This document shows positions 1-7,585 of a stretch of 64,000 bases of DNA, in pieces. The notes under the pieces are model-generated. The model was not told the origin of the DNA. It made no database searches and worked only from the letters and a program-made list of their open reading frames with translations. The stretch is from Streptomyces sp. CB02056 (GTDB taxonomy: Bacteria > Actinomycetota > Actinomycetes > Streptomycetales > Streptomycetaceae), in contig NZ_LIPD01000001.1 in NCBI RefSeq assembly GCF_001905545.1, positions 248,001-312,000 on the forward strand. Direction: 5' to 3'. Numbering within the stretch: the stretch's first letter is position 1; each line of letters opens with the position of its first letter. A program made the position numbers and the translations under genes.

Positions 1-80
1 CCCCGACGGCTCTCCGCCGCCTTCTCCGCGGCCGTTCGCTCCTTTCTTCCCGTCACCGGACCCTGGCGCCGCACGCTCAA

Positions 81-96
81 AAAGTGATATCACTTT
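81..96. promoter_or_regulatory. Palindromic operator candidate upstream of the SPFH gene
   Basis: AAAGTGATATCACTTT is a perfect 16-bp palindrome ending 37 bp before the ATG of the SPFH gene. The first operon gene pair ends with a small ribbon-helix-helix protein, a family that commonly binds such palindromes and autoregulates, so this is a reasonable autoregulatory operator. The symmetry is seen; the binding protein is inferred. Confidence 0.6.
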
Positions 97-133
97 GCCA
101 TCGGATGCGGATGCTCGCCGAAGGAGTCGCCCC

Positions 134-1081
134 ATGACCACCCCGCCTTTCGCCGTCGAGGACGGTGCCGTCCTGGACCTCCCGGTCCCCAAGATCACCG
201 AACGGGCCATCACCGGGGCGGCCGGCCTGCCGGTCCTCGGCGGCACGCTGCTCGGCCTGCTCGCCGGAGTCGGCTCGTTCGTCGCCGGCGCGGTCCAACT
301 CTCCGGCGGCGGAAAGGGGTTGGGCATCGGGCTGATGGTCCTCGGGCCGGTGCTGCTGCTCGGCTCGGTGGTGCTGATGTGCGGGCTGACGGTGGTCTCG
401 CCCGGACAGGCCCGGGTGGTCCAGCTGCTCGGGCGCTACCGGGGCACCGTCCGCGCCGAGGGCATGACCTGGCTGAACCCCTTCACCAGCCGGCGCCGGA
501 TATCCACCCGGATCCGCAACCACGAGACGGAGACCACCAAGGTCAACGACGCGGACGGCAACCCGATCGAGATGGCCGCCGTGGTGGTCTGGCAGGTCGA
601 GGACACCGCGATGGCGGTCTTCGAGGTGGACGACTACGCCGACTTCGTCGCCATCCAGACCGAGACGGCCGTACGGCACATCGCCACCAGCTACCCGTAC
701 GACGCCCACCACGAGGGCCAGTTGTCGCTGCGCGACGGCGCGGACGAGATCGCCCGCAAGCTCTCCGCCGAGATCGCCGCCAGGGTCGCCGCGGCCGGAG
801 TGCGGGTCATCGAGTCCCGGATCACCAGGCTCGCGTACGCTCCGGAGGTCGCCCAGGTGATGCTCCAGCGCCAGCAGGCCGGGGCCGTGGTGGCGGCGCG
901 CAGGCTGATCGTCGAGGGCGCCGTCGGTATGGTCGAGGAGGCGCTGGACCGGCTCGCCGAACGCGATGTCGTGGAGCTGGACGAGGAGCGCAAGGCCGCC
1001 ATGGTGAGCAACCTCCTGGTGGTGCTCTGCGGCGACCGCGGCACCCAGCCCGTCGTGAACACGGGCTCCCTCTACCAGTAA
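134..1081 (+). CDS. SPFH domain-containing membrane protein
   Basis: This is a 315-residue SPFH/Band-7 (prohibitin/stomatin-like) protein. Two hydrophobic segments (about residues 28-53 and 63-85) form an N-terminal hairpin, followed by the SPFH fold: [18 protein letters not shown], then a strand-rich stretch with [24 protein letters not shown] and [11 protein letters not shown], and a helical C-terminus with [19 protein letters not shown] residues. Such proteins oligomerise and scaffold membrane microdomains. I chose ATG 134 because AAGGAG lies 7 bases before it; the in-frame TTG at 95 sits inside the operator palindrome and lacks a ribosome site. The stop is nine bases before the ribbon-helix-helix gene, indicating an operon. 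The family is clear; the physiological role is unknown. Confidence 0.93.
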   Translation: MTTPPFAVEDGAVLDLPVPKITERAITGAAGLPVLGGTLLGLLAGVGSFVAGAVQLSGGGKGLGIGLMVLGPVLLLGSVVLMCGLTVVSPGQARVVQLLGRYRGTVRAEGMTWLNPFTSRRRISTRIRNHETETTKVNDADGNPIEMAAVVVWQVEDTAMAVFEVDDYADFVAIQTETAVRHIATSYPYDAHHEGQLSLRDGADEIARKLSAEIAARVAAAGVRVIESRITRLAYAPEVAQVMLQRQQAGAVVAARRLIVEGAVGMVEEALDRLAERDVVELDEERKAAMVSNLLVVLCGDRGTQPVVNTGSLYQ

Positions 1082-1090
1082 GGCGAGGCC

Positions 1091-1378
1091 TTGGCGACGG
1101 AACGGAAGAAGCTCCTGTTGCGACTGGACCCTTCAGTTCACGACGCGCTGGCCCGGTGGGCCGGGGACGAACTGCGCAGCACCAACGCCCAGATCGAGTT
1201 CCTGCTCCGCCGCGCCCTCACCGACGCCGGCCGGATGCCCGGCGGCGCGGCCCGGCTCCCCCGGCGCGGACGCCCGCCCAAGGAGAGCCCGCCCAAGGAG
1301 AGCCCGCCCGAGGAGAACCCGGAGAGCCGCCCGGAGAACCCGGAGAGTCCGCAGAGCGGTGGTTCCGCGGCGGACTGA
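1091..1378 (+). CDS. Small ribbon-helix-helix (Arc-type) DNA-binding protein
   Basis: A 95-residue protein starts at TTG 1091 with GGCGAGG just upstream. Residues 1-45 fit an Arc/HicB-like ribbon-helix-helix: KKLLLRLDPSVHDALARWA, then DELRSTNAQIEFLLRRAL, that is strand, helix A, turn, helix B with the usual NAQIEFLLR signature. The C-terminal 45 residues are low-complexity Pro/Glu/Ser (PPKES repeated, then PEEN and PEN variants) encoded by a 15-bp tandem repeat from 1280. It is probably the regulator of its own operon through the palindrome at 81-96. No toxin-like partner is present, so I do not call it an antitoxin. Confidence 0.85.
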   Translation: MATERKKLLLRLDPSVHDALARWAGDELRSTNAQIEFLLRRALTDAGRMPGGAARLPRRGRPPKESPPKESPPEENPESRPENPESPQSGGSAAD

Positions 1379-1419
1379 CCGCGGCGGGCCGGGCACCGAC
1401 CGAACGACCGGAGAACGAG

Positions 1420-2124
1420 ATGGACCTGCTCGCCAAACTGCCCAGCAAGCCGCCCGCCGACCTCCCCGTCAACCTGCCCGAGAAGCTGTACCTGCTCGCC
1501 TACGACCCGCGGCGCGGGCGGATCACCCGGCAGTCCACCCTCCACCTGGTGCTGCAGGCGGCGGCGCTGACCGAACTGCTGCGCCGCGGACTGGTGCGCG
1601 AGGAGGGCCGGACGGCCGTCGCGAGGGTCCGGGACTCCGCCGCCTCGGCCGGCCTCGACCCGTACAGCGCCCACCTGCTGGGCCGGATCCAGGAGAAGCG
1701 GCCGCACAGCTGGAGCTGGTGGATCGGCCGCGCCCCCAGCGTCGGGCGCGACCAGCCGGCCCGGCGGATCCGGGAGGGCCTGGCGGAGGCGGGCTGGATC
1801 GGCCTCCAGCAGGGCCGGGCGGCCGGGGTGTTCCCGGTCACCCGGGTCACCCTGGACGGGCCCGAGGTGCGCGCGGCGCTGGCGGCCTCCGTCACCGCCG
1901 CGCTGAAGGGCCCGCTCAGCCGGGTGGACCCGGCCGACGCGGCGCTGGTGGCCCTGGTCGCCGCGGGGCGGCTGCGCACGGTGCTGGATCCCAAGCAGCG
2001 TCGGGAGCACCGCGGCCGGATCGAGAAGCTGTACCCGGCGGCCGGCCCGGTCCCGAAGGCGCTCGGCTCGGCCCTCGCCTGGCGCCAGGCGAGCCACACG
2101 GCGGAGATCGCCGTCCTGGGCTGA
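1420..2124 (+). CDS. GPP34 family phosphoprotein
   Basis: The 234-residue protein matches the actinobacterial GPP34 (Golgi phosphoprotein 3-like) family. Visible marks are LPEKLYLLAYDPRRGRIT near residue 19, a helical block ALTELLRRGLVREEG, the HSWSWWIGR motif, and a C-terminal helical region with DAALVALVAAGRLRTVLDPKQRREHRGRIEKLY. Eukaryotic GOLPH3 binds phosphatidylinositol-4-phosphate; the bacterial role is not known and I infer none beyond possible membrane association. The gene follows the SPFH/ribbon-helix-helix pair by 41 bp in the same direction and may be co-transcribed. A strong hairpin follows it. Confidence 0.88.
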   Translation: MDLLAKLPSKPPADLPVNLPEKLYLLAYDPRRGRITRQSTLHLVLQAAALTELLRRGLVREEGRTAVARVRDSAASAGLDPYSAHLLGRIQEKRPHSWSWWIGRAPSVGRDQPARRIREGLAEAGWIGLQQGRAAGVFPVTRVTLDGPEVRAALAASVTAALKGPLSRVDPADAALVALVAAGRLRTVLDPKQRREHRGRIEKLYPAAGPVPKALGSALAWRQASHTAEIAVLG

Positions 2125-2158
2125 CGGGCCGTCCACGGGGGTGGCGGCCCGTCCCGGG

Positions 2159-2200
2159 GCGCGGAGCCCGGCCGCCGCACCGGCGGGCCGGGCTCCGCGC
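2159..2200 (+). terminator. Hairpin terminator after the GPP34 gene
   Basis: A perfect 15-bp stem pairs 2159-2173 with 2186-2200 around a 12-base loop. It lies 35 bp after the GPP34 stop and just before the next start, with no U-tract, as is usual in streptomycetes. Confidence 0.65.
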
Positions 2201-2220
2201 GTCCGCCTTATGCTGGCCGG

Positions 2221-3132
2221 ATGCTCGAAGCCGCCCTGCTGCCGACCCCGCTGGTGGACTGCACCGACGAGGCCTTCGCCCGGGCCGGGGTGGAGCTGCG
2301 GCTGAAGCGGGACGACCTGCTGCACCCGACCGTCCCCGGCAACAAGTGGCGCAAGCTGGCGCCCAACCTGGCCGCCGCCGTGGAGCGGGGCCACACCCGG
2401 CTGCTGACCTTCGGCGGCGCCTACTCGACCCACCTGCGGGCCGTCGCGGCCGCCGCCGGCGCGCTCGGACTGGAGAGCGTCGGGCTGGTCCGCGGCGAGG
2501 AACTGGCCGACCGGCCGCGCAACTGGTCGCTGCGGGCCGCCGAGGCGGCCGGGATGCGGCTGGAGTTCCTGACCCGGGCCGCGTACCGGGAGGCCACCGG
2601 CCGGGCCGAGGGGGAGGACGGCGCGGCGGACCCGCTCCGCCGCTGGGGCCCCTGCCTGGTGCTCCCGGAGGGCGGCTCCAACGCCCTGGCCGCCGTCGGC
2701 GCGGCCGCGATCCCGGCCGAACTGCCCGACCTCGGCGAGCGGGACGTGGTCTGCTGCCCGGTCGGCACCGGCGGCACCCTGGCCGGCATCGCGGCCGGCC
2801 TGCCGGCGGGCGCCCGGGCGCTCGGGGTGGCGGTGCTGCGCGGCGGCGAGGGCTACCTGGAGGAGGAGGTCGCCCGGCTGCACCGGGCCGCCTACGGGCG
2901 CGGGTTCGACAACTGGCGGATCGACCACGGGCACCACGGCGGCGGCTACGGGAAGGTCCCGGCCGAGCTGGCCGGCTTCGCCGAGCGGTTCGAGCGCCGC
3001 CACGGCATCCCGCTGGAGCGCCGCTACGTCGCCAAGCTGCTCGCCGCGCTGGCGGACCTGGCGGCGGCGGGCGCCTTCCCGCACGGCACCCGCCTCACCG
3101 CCGTCGTCACCGGGCTGCCGGATCCGGAGTAG
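2221..3132 (+). CDS. PLP-dependent D-cysteine desulfhydrase / ACC deaminase family enzyme
   Basis: A 303-residue fold-type II PLP enzyme. LKRDDLLHPTVPGNKWRK carries the likely Schiff-base lysine K42; GGAYSTHLRA replaces the usual GGIQSNHTR in the substrate loop; EGGSNA and the phosphate-binding GTGGTLAG loop follow. Length fits the family (about 300-340). Members either desulfhydrate D-cysteine to pyruvate, sulfide and ammonia or deaminate aminocyclopropane carboxylate; the altered loop (Ala-Tyr-Ser-Thr) makes the substrate uncertain. ATG 2221 is directly downstream of the preceding hairpin. A separate promoter is likely but not obvious. Confidence 0.88.
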   Translation: MLEAALLPTPLVDCTDEAFARAGVELRLKRDDLLHPTVPGNKWRKLAPNLAAAVERGHTRLLTFGGAYSTHLRAVAAAAGALGLESVGLVRGEELADRPRNWSLRAAEAAGMRLEFLTRAAYREATGRAEGEDGAADPLRRWGPCLVLPEGGSNALAAVGAAAIPAELPDLGERDVVCCPVGTGGTLAGIAAGLPAGARALGVAVLRGGEGYLEEEVARLHRAAYGRGFDNWRIDHGHHGGGYGKVPAELAGFAERFERRHGIPLERRYVAKLLAALADLAAAGAFPHGTRLTAVVTGLPDPE

Positions 3133-3193
3133 CGGCCGCCGGCCGTCGGGGCGAGGCGCCCACGGTTCAGCCGCGCGAGGTGCCCGCCCGGAC

Positions 3194-3260
3194 GCCGGGC
3201 CGCCCGCCCTTTCCGGGCGAACGCGGGGAGGACGGGCGGGAGTTCGACGGGCGGCCCGGC
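3194..3260. terminator. Long inverted repeat between convergent genes
   Basis: GCCGGGCCGCCCG (3194-3206) pairs perfectly with CGGGCGGCCCGGC (3248-3260). It sits between convergently transcribed genes and could terminate both. Its right half includes 16 bases (3234-3249) identical to part of the inverted-repeat element at 27587-27644, so it may be a diverged copy of that element. Confidence 0.55.
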
Positions 3261-3288
3261 CCTCAGGCGGGCCGGAGGCCGGGCGCGG

Positions 3289-4872
3289 TCAGCCGAAGGT
3301 CAGGTTCGCGCACGGGTCGGTGTCGGCGGTGCGGGTGTTCTCCGCTATGCCGGTGGGGACGCCGCCCGGGAGGGCGCCGGGGGTGCTGCCCGCGGTGGCG
3401 CCCGGGGCGGCGCCCGCCCCGGCAGGGGCCGCGGCGGCAGGGGCCCCGGCGGCAGCCCCGGGAGCGGTCCCGGCACCGGGCTCCGGGCTCGGGGCGGCCA
3501 CCGCGTCGAGCCGGGTGCCCGCCCCGCGGTAGTCGGCGCCGAGGGCGACGGTGATCGCCCCCGAGCCGGGCTCCTCGACCGCCTTGGCGCCGGGGAAGAG
3601 CGCCACGACCTGGTCGGCGACGGCCTTCAGCGCGGGGTCGTAGGAGACCTGGGTGGCCTGCTGCCCGGGGGAGTTGGGGCCGAGGGTGATGCTCCGGAAG
3701 CCGCGCGCCTTGAGCGTCTCGGCGCCGGAGCCGGCCAGGCCGGGCGTGCCGACCCCGTTGACCACGGTGATCGGCGCCGCGGCCTGCTCCGGGGTGAGCG
3801 GCGTGGCCGGGGCCCCCGGGTCGGCGCCGGGGGAGGAGGTCACCTGGCCCGTCCCGGAGGTGCTCTGCCCGTCCAGGGTGCGGTCCTCGCGCAGCAGCTT
3901 CCAGAGCGCGTCGGCGTCCGGCTGGACCAGCCGCACCCGCTCGCCGGCGAAGCGCCAGGGGGCGGTGACGAAGGAGACGTCCGAGAGCTTGATGTCCTGG
4001 ATCGAGCGGGCGAAGTCCACCAGCTTCATCGCGGTGCCGAGACCCTCGTCCACGGTGAGCGACTTGGTGGCCGCGTCGGCCAGCGGCAGCAGGGTGGGCA
4101 GTGAGAAGCCCTGGCCCTGCACCTTCTTGATCATCGACGAGAGGAAGGCCTGCTGGCGCTTCATCCGGCCGATGTCGGAGTTGTCGCCGATGCCGTGGCG
4201 CGCTCTCAGGTAGTCCACCGCGGACTGCCCGGAGAGCTTCTGGAGGCCCTTCTTGAGGTGTATGCCGAACTGGTTGACGTCGTTGGGCACGCAGGCCTCC
4301 ACGCCGCCCACGGCGTCGGACATCGCGGCCGCGCCCTTGAAGTCGACCACGACGGTGTGGTCGATCCGCAGCCCGGTCAGCTTCTCGACGGTGTTCTGGG
4401 TGCAGGCCGGGTTGCCGCTCTCCGCCAGGCCGACGGTGAAGGCGGAGTTGAACATCTGGTCGTTCTTCGGCGTCGTCCAGCTGCCGTTCGGCAGCTTGCA
4501 GGACGGGATGGTGACCAGGGTGTCGCGGGGGATCGAGACGCCGACGGCGTGCTTGTGGTCGGCGTAGATGTGCACCAGGATCGCGGTGTCCGAGTGGCCG
4601 ACGCCCTCGTCGCCGCCGCCCAGCGAGTCGTTGCCCCCGTCGCGGGTGTCCGAGCCGAGCAGCAGAACGTTGACCGGCACCTGGGCGCCGGGGCTGGCCG
4701 GCACGGCGGCCGGCGGGCGCTCGGTGGCGACGCCGCCCGGGTCGAAGGTGGTGATGTTGTTGTCCAGCCGGTGGTAGAACCAGGCTCCGGCACCCGCGAC
4801 CGACAGCACCAGTGCGGCGGCCAGGCCGATGGCGGTCCGCAGGTAGCGGCGCCGACGCGCACTGCTGCTCAT
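3289..4872 (-). CDS. LCP (LytR-CpsA-Psr) family protein with LytR C-terminal domain
   Basis: This 527-residue protein attaches glycopolymers to peptidoglycan by phosphotransfer at the outer membrane face. A basic N-terminus and one transmembrane helix (about residues 13-32) precede the LCP catalytic domain: VNVLLLGSDTRDGG, HSDTAILVHI, GVSIPRDTLVTIP and YLRARHGIGDNSDIGRMKRQQ are the characteristic motifs with the Arg/Asp residues that bind the polyprenyl pyrophosphate. After a Ser/Gly/Pro linker a LytR_C domain follows (PITVVNGVGTPGLAG to TVALGADYRG). The last 70 residues are an Ala/Gly/Pro tail ending in a Cys-containing DPCANLTFG. ATG 4872 lies just before the hydrophobic segment. The upstream DNA contains repeated GTTCGAT. 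Confidence 0.93.
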   Translation of the reverse strand: MSSSARRRRYLRTAIGLAAALVLSVAGAGAWFYHRLDNNITTFDPGGVATERPPAAVPASPGAQVPVNVLLLGSDTRDGGNDSLGGGDEGVGHSDTAILVHIYADHKHAVGVSIPRDTLVTIPSCKLPNGSWTTPKNDQMFNSAFTVGLAESGNPACTQNTVEKLTGLRIDHTVVVDFKGAAAMSDAVGGVEACVPNDVNQFGIHLKKGLQKLSGQSAVDYLRARHGIGDNSDIGRMKRQQAFLSSMIKKVQGQGFSLPTLLPLADAATKSLTVDEGLGTAMKLVDFARSIQDIKLSDVSFVTAPWRFAGERVRLVQPDADALWKLLREDRTLDGQSTSGTGQVTSSPGADPGAPATPLTPEQAAAPITVVNGVGTPGLAGSGAETLKARGFRSITLGPNSPGQQATQVSYDPALKAVADQVVALFPGAKAVEEPGSGAITVALGADYRGAGTRLDAVAAPSPEPGAGTAPGAAAGAPAAAAPAGAGAAPGATAGSTPGALPGGVPTGIAENTRTADTDPCANLTFG

Positions 4873-4998
4873 CCTCAGTGCCCCCCGTCTTCAGGTATCT
4901 CGCGTTCGATGTTCGATGTTCGAACGTTAGACGTTCCGGGAGGCGGTTCGGTTACCCCCCCGGGGCCAACGGACAGCCCCCGGGACCTGTGATGCTGG

Positions 4999-5463
4999 TC
5001 ACGCGCCCGGGCCGGAGGCGCCCGCGAGCATCCTCCGGAGCAGGTCGCGCAGGGCCGTCCGCTCGTCCGGGCCGAGTGCGGCCAGCGGCTCGCGGGCGAA
5101 GTTGAGCGACTCGCGGAGCTCCTCGGAGGCGGCCGAGCCGGTGCCGGTGGCGGCGACCAGCTTGACCCGGCGGTCGTGCCGGTCGGCCTCGCGGGTGACG
5201 AAGCCGCGGGATTCGAGCCGGTCGACGATGCCGGTGATGTTGGAGGGCTCGCAGCTGAGCGTCTGGGCGATCTGGCGCATCGGCATCGGTCCGCGCCGCA
5301 GCAGGGCGAGCACCTTGGCCTGGGCGCCGGTGAGCGAGCGGGCGGCGGCGGCCTCCTCGTACTCGCGGTGGAACAGCGCGACCAGGTTGGCCATCAGGTC
5401 GACGACCTCGCGGGTGATCTCGTCGGGCTGCGGCGTGGCGTCCTCGACGGGCTGGGTCTCCAT
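4999..5463 (-). CDS. MarR family transcriptional regulator
   Basis: A winged-helix MarR protein of 154 residues from ATG 5463 (a TTG two codons earlier, at 5469, is also possible; AGGTAG upstream can serve either). The core reads LTGAQAKVLALLRRGPMPMRQIAQTLSCEPSNITGIVDRLESRGFVTR followed by the wing ADRHDRRVKLVAAT, with amphipathic dimerisation helices at both ends. It is divergent from the reductase at 5588, and the 124-bp gap holds two related AACCTTTCATG repeats inside inverted repeats, suggesting that it represses itself and the reductase. The ligand is unknown. Confidence 0.93.
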   Translation of the reverse strand: METQPVEDATPQPDEITREVVDLMANLVALFHREYEEAAAARSLTGAQAKVLALLRRGPMPMRQIAQTLSCEPSNITGIVDRLESRGFVTREADRHDRRVKLVAATGTGSAASEELRESLNFAREPLAALGPDERTALRDLLRRMLAGASGPGA

Positions 5464-5480
5464 GGTCAAAAGTCTACCTG

Positions 5481-5548
5481 AAAAGTTGACAGGGTGAACC
5501 TTTCATGCCCATCGTTACTTCAGTTCATCAACCTTTCATGTTGTGAAC
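5481..5548. promoter_or_regulatory. Probable double MarR operator
   Basis: AACCTTTCATG occurs at 5497-5507 and again at 5530-5540, 33 bp apart (about three helical turns). The second copy is embedded in GTTCA..CAAC..GTTG..TGAAC (5523-5548), a near-palindrome with one extra base. The first lies within AAAAGTTGA..TGAACCTTT (5481-5503), an imperfect inverted repeat. The position between divergent marR and reductase genes supports the operator call. Confidence 0.6.
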
Positions 5549-5587
5549 AGCGCCTGAACCCGCACCCGAACCCTCAAGGAGCCCCCG

Positions 5588-6616
5588 ATGGCAGAGCAGG
5601 CCGCCACCCCCGCGACCGCCCGTGAATGGCACCTCGCCGCCCGCCCCCAGGGCTGGCCGGTGCCGACCGACTTCGCCCTGGTCGAGGCCCCGGTCCGGAC
5701 CCCCGGCCCGGGCGAGGTCCTGGTCCGCAACGTCTACCTCTCGGTGGACCCGTACATGCGGGGCCGGATGTCGGACCGCAAGTCCTACGCGGAGCCGTAC
5801 GAGCTGGACAAGCCGATGCTGGGCGGCGCGGTCGGCCGGGTCGTCGCCTCGCGGGCGGAGGGCTTCGCCGAGGGCGACTACGTCCTGCACTTCTTCGGCT
5901 GGCGCGAGTACGCGACGTTCGACCCCAGGACGGCCGTCAAGGTGGACCCGGACGCCGCGCCGCTCTCCACCTACCTGGGCGTGCTGGGCATGCCGGGGCT
6001 GACCGCGTACGCGGGGCTGACGCGGGTCGCCGGGATCAAGGCCGGCGACGTGGTGTTCGTGTCCGGCGCGGCCGGCGCCGTGGGCGGCATCGTCGGCCAG
6101 CTCGCCAGGCTGAAGGGCGCGTCGCGGGTGATCGGCTCCGCCGGCTCGGACGAGAAGGTCGAACTCCTGGTGGAGGAGTACGGGTTCGACGCCGCGTTCA
6201 ACTACAAGAACGGTCCGGTCGCCGACCAGCTCCGGGCGGCGGCCCCCGACGGCATCGACGTGTACTTCGACAACGTGGGCGGCGAGCACCTCGAAGCGGC
6301 GATCGACTCGATCAACCTGCACGGGCGCATCGTGGTCTGCGGCATGATCTCGCAGTACAACGCCACCGAGCCCACTCCGGCCCCGCGCAACCTGGCGCAG
6401 ATCATCGCCAAGCGCTTCCGCATGGAGGGGCTGCTCGTCGGCGACCACTACGACCTCCAGCCGAAGTTCGTCGAGGAGGTCTCGGCGTGGGTGCGCTCCG
6501 GTGAGCTGAAGTACCGCGAGACGGTGAGCGAGGGCATCGACGGCACGGTGGACGCCTTCCTCGGTCTGCTGAGCGGCGTCAACACCGGCAAGATGGTCGT
6601 CCGCCTGGACGGCTGA
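5588..6616 (+). CDS. NADP-dependent oxidoreductase (MDR, leukotriene B4 12-hydroxydehydrogenase/CurA type)
   Basis: The 342-residue medium-chain reductase reduces alpha,beta-unsaturated carbonyl compounds with NADPH. It has the zinc-free MDR signature: LSVDPYMRGRMSD near residue 50, VFVSGAAGAVGGIVGQLARLKG (Rossmann glycine loop, about residues 155-176), GIDVYFDNVGGEHL, and CGMISQYNA. ATG 5588 is preceded by AAGGAG with 6-base spacing. It is divergent from the MarR gene and is probably under its control, consistent with a detoxification response to reactive electrophiles. The exact substrate is not readable. Confidence 0.92.
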   Translation: MAEQAATPATAREWHLAARPQGWPVPTDFALVEAPVRTPGPGEVLVRNVYLSVDPYMRGRMSDRKSYAEPYELDKPMLGGAVGRVVASRAEGFAEGDYVLHFFGWREYATFDPRTAVKVDPDAAPLSTYLGVLGMPGLTAYAGLTRVAGIKAGDVVFVSGAAGAVGGIVGQLARLKGASRVIGSAGSDEKVELLVEEYGFDAAFNYKNGPVADQLRAAAPDGIDVYFDNVGGEHLEAAIDSINLHGRIVVCGMISQYNATEPTPAPRNLAQIIAKRFRMEGLLVGDHYDLQPKFVEEVSAWVRSGELKYRETVSEGIDGTVDAFLGLLSGVNTGKMVVRLDG

Positions 6617-6635
6617 CGATCCGTCAGGAGACTCG

Positions 6636-6670
6636 ACCGCCCCGCCGCCCCCACCGGGCGGCGGGGCGGT
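6636..6670 (+). terminator. Hairpin terminator after the MDR reductase
   Basis: A perfect 15-bp GC stem (6636-6650 with 6656-6670) has a CCACC loop, 19 bp after the stop codon. Confidence 0.75.
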
Positions 6671-6979
6671 CTGTCATGTGCGGCCCGCGGTCGGGCGCGG
6701 GCGCTGCGGTCGCACTACCGCATTCCGTCCGGATCCGAAAGTGCGTCATCCATCCTGTGGCGCCTCGCGGTACGGTGGTCCCGCCGACGATGGGGCCGTT
6801 CGGGGGAGAGATCCGGCCGAGGGGTAGACCTCGTTGAGGATTCGACTAGCATTGAGCGAAAGCCTGTCCGTTTTGCTCAATTTAGTAGCTTAATGTCGGC
6901 TAACGTGAGTAACTGCGGATCAACTGCAGGCACGAGGCAGCTGGGGAAGGCGACCCTCGTCCACAGCCTGGAGGTCCCG
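6671..6979 (+). promoter_or_regulatory. AT-rich leader/promoter region of the DUF3145 gene
   Basis: No convincing gene is seen here. Around 6841-6900 the DNA is unusually AT-rich for this genome and contains ATTGAGC (6851-6857) and its complement GCTCAAT (6875-6881) spaced by 17 bp. I cannot place -35 and -10 boxes with confidence. An in-frame ATG at 6893 could extend the downstream protein, but it lacks a ribosome site. Confidence 0.4.
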
Positions 6980-7474
6980 GTGACGACACGTGGAGTCCTG
7001 TACGTCCACTCCGCGCCCCGCGCGCTGTGCCCGCACGTCGAGTGGGCCGTCGCGGGGGTGCTCGGTGTGCGGGTGAGCCTGGACTGGATCCGCCAGCCGG
7101 CCGCACCCGGGCACTGGCGTGCCGAGCTCTCCTGGCAGGGGGAGCCCGGTACGGCTTCGAAACTCGCCTCCGCGCTGCGCGGCTGGCAGCTGATGCGGTA
7201 CGAGGTGACCAGCGAGCCCTGCGCCACGGCGGAGGGGGAGCGGTACAGCAGCACGCCCTCGCTCGGCATCTTCCACGCCGTCACGGGCATCCACGGCGAC
7301 ATCCTGATCCCCGAGGACCGGTTGCGCGCCGTCCTGCTGCGCGCCCGCAGCGAGGGCGCCGACCTGGAGGCCGAGATCGCCCGGCTGCTCGGCAAGCCCT
7401 GGGACGACGAGCTGGAGCCGTTCCGGTACGCGGGCGAGGGCGCGCCGGTGCGCTGGCTGCACCAGGTGGTCTGA
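6980..7474 (+). CDS. DUF3145 family protein
   Basis: The 164-residue protein starts at GTG 6980 with GGAGG five bases upstream. It begins TTRGVLYVHSAPRALCPHVEWAVAGVLG and includes the conserved APGHWRAELSW, LRGWQLMRYEVT, GIFHAVTGIHGDI and GKPWDDELEPFRYAGEGAPVRWLHQVV blocks of the actinobacterial family DUF3145. Function is unknown. Its convergent position next to fabF matches the arrangement known in streptomycetes, where a DUF3145 gene borders the fatty-acid synthase cluster. I infer only a conserved neighbourhood, not a role in lipid synthesis. Confidence 0.9.
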   Translation: MTTRGVLYVHSAPRALCPHVEWAVAGVLGVRVSLDWIRQPAAPGHWRAELSWQGEPGTASKLASALRGWQLMRYEVTSEPCATAEGERYSSTPSLGIFHAVTGIHGDILIPEDRLRAVLLRARSEGADLEAEIARLLGKPWDDELEPFRYAGEGAPVRWLHQVV

Positions 7475-7537
7475 GGCCGCCCCGGCGGGCCGGGCGGACA
7501 GCGGACGGACAGAACGGTACGGCGAAGACGGGTACGA

Positions 7538-7576
7538 CGAAGGGGCCGGCGCTCACGGCGAGCGCCGGCCCCTTCG
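7538..7576. terminator. Bidirectional hairpin terminator between DUF3145 and fabF
   Basis: A perfect 16-bp stem (7538-7553 with 7561-7576) with loop CACGGCG lies between convergent genes and can serve both. One arm reads CGAAGGGG..., so the other ends in CCCCTTCG. Confidence 0.8.
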
Positions 7577-7585
7577 TCACGGGCG

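Noticed and set aside
379..2124. A 581-codon open frame spanning the SPFH and GPP34 region
   Set aside because: Only its last 234 codons (from 1420) are a protein; the first part is an Arg/Pro-rich frame shadow of the SPFH and ribbon-helix-helix genes.
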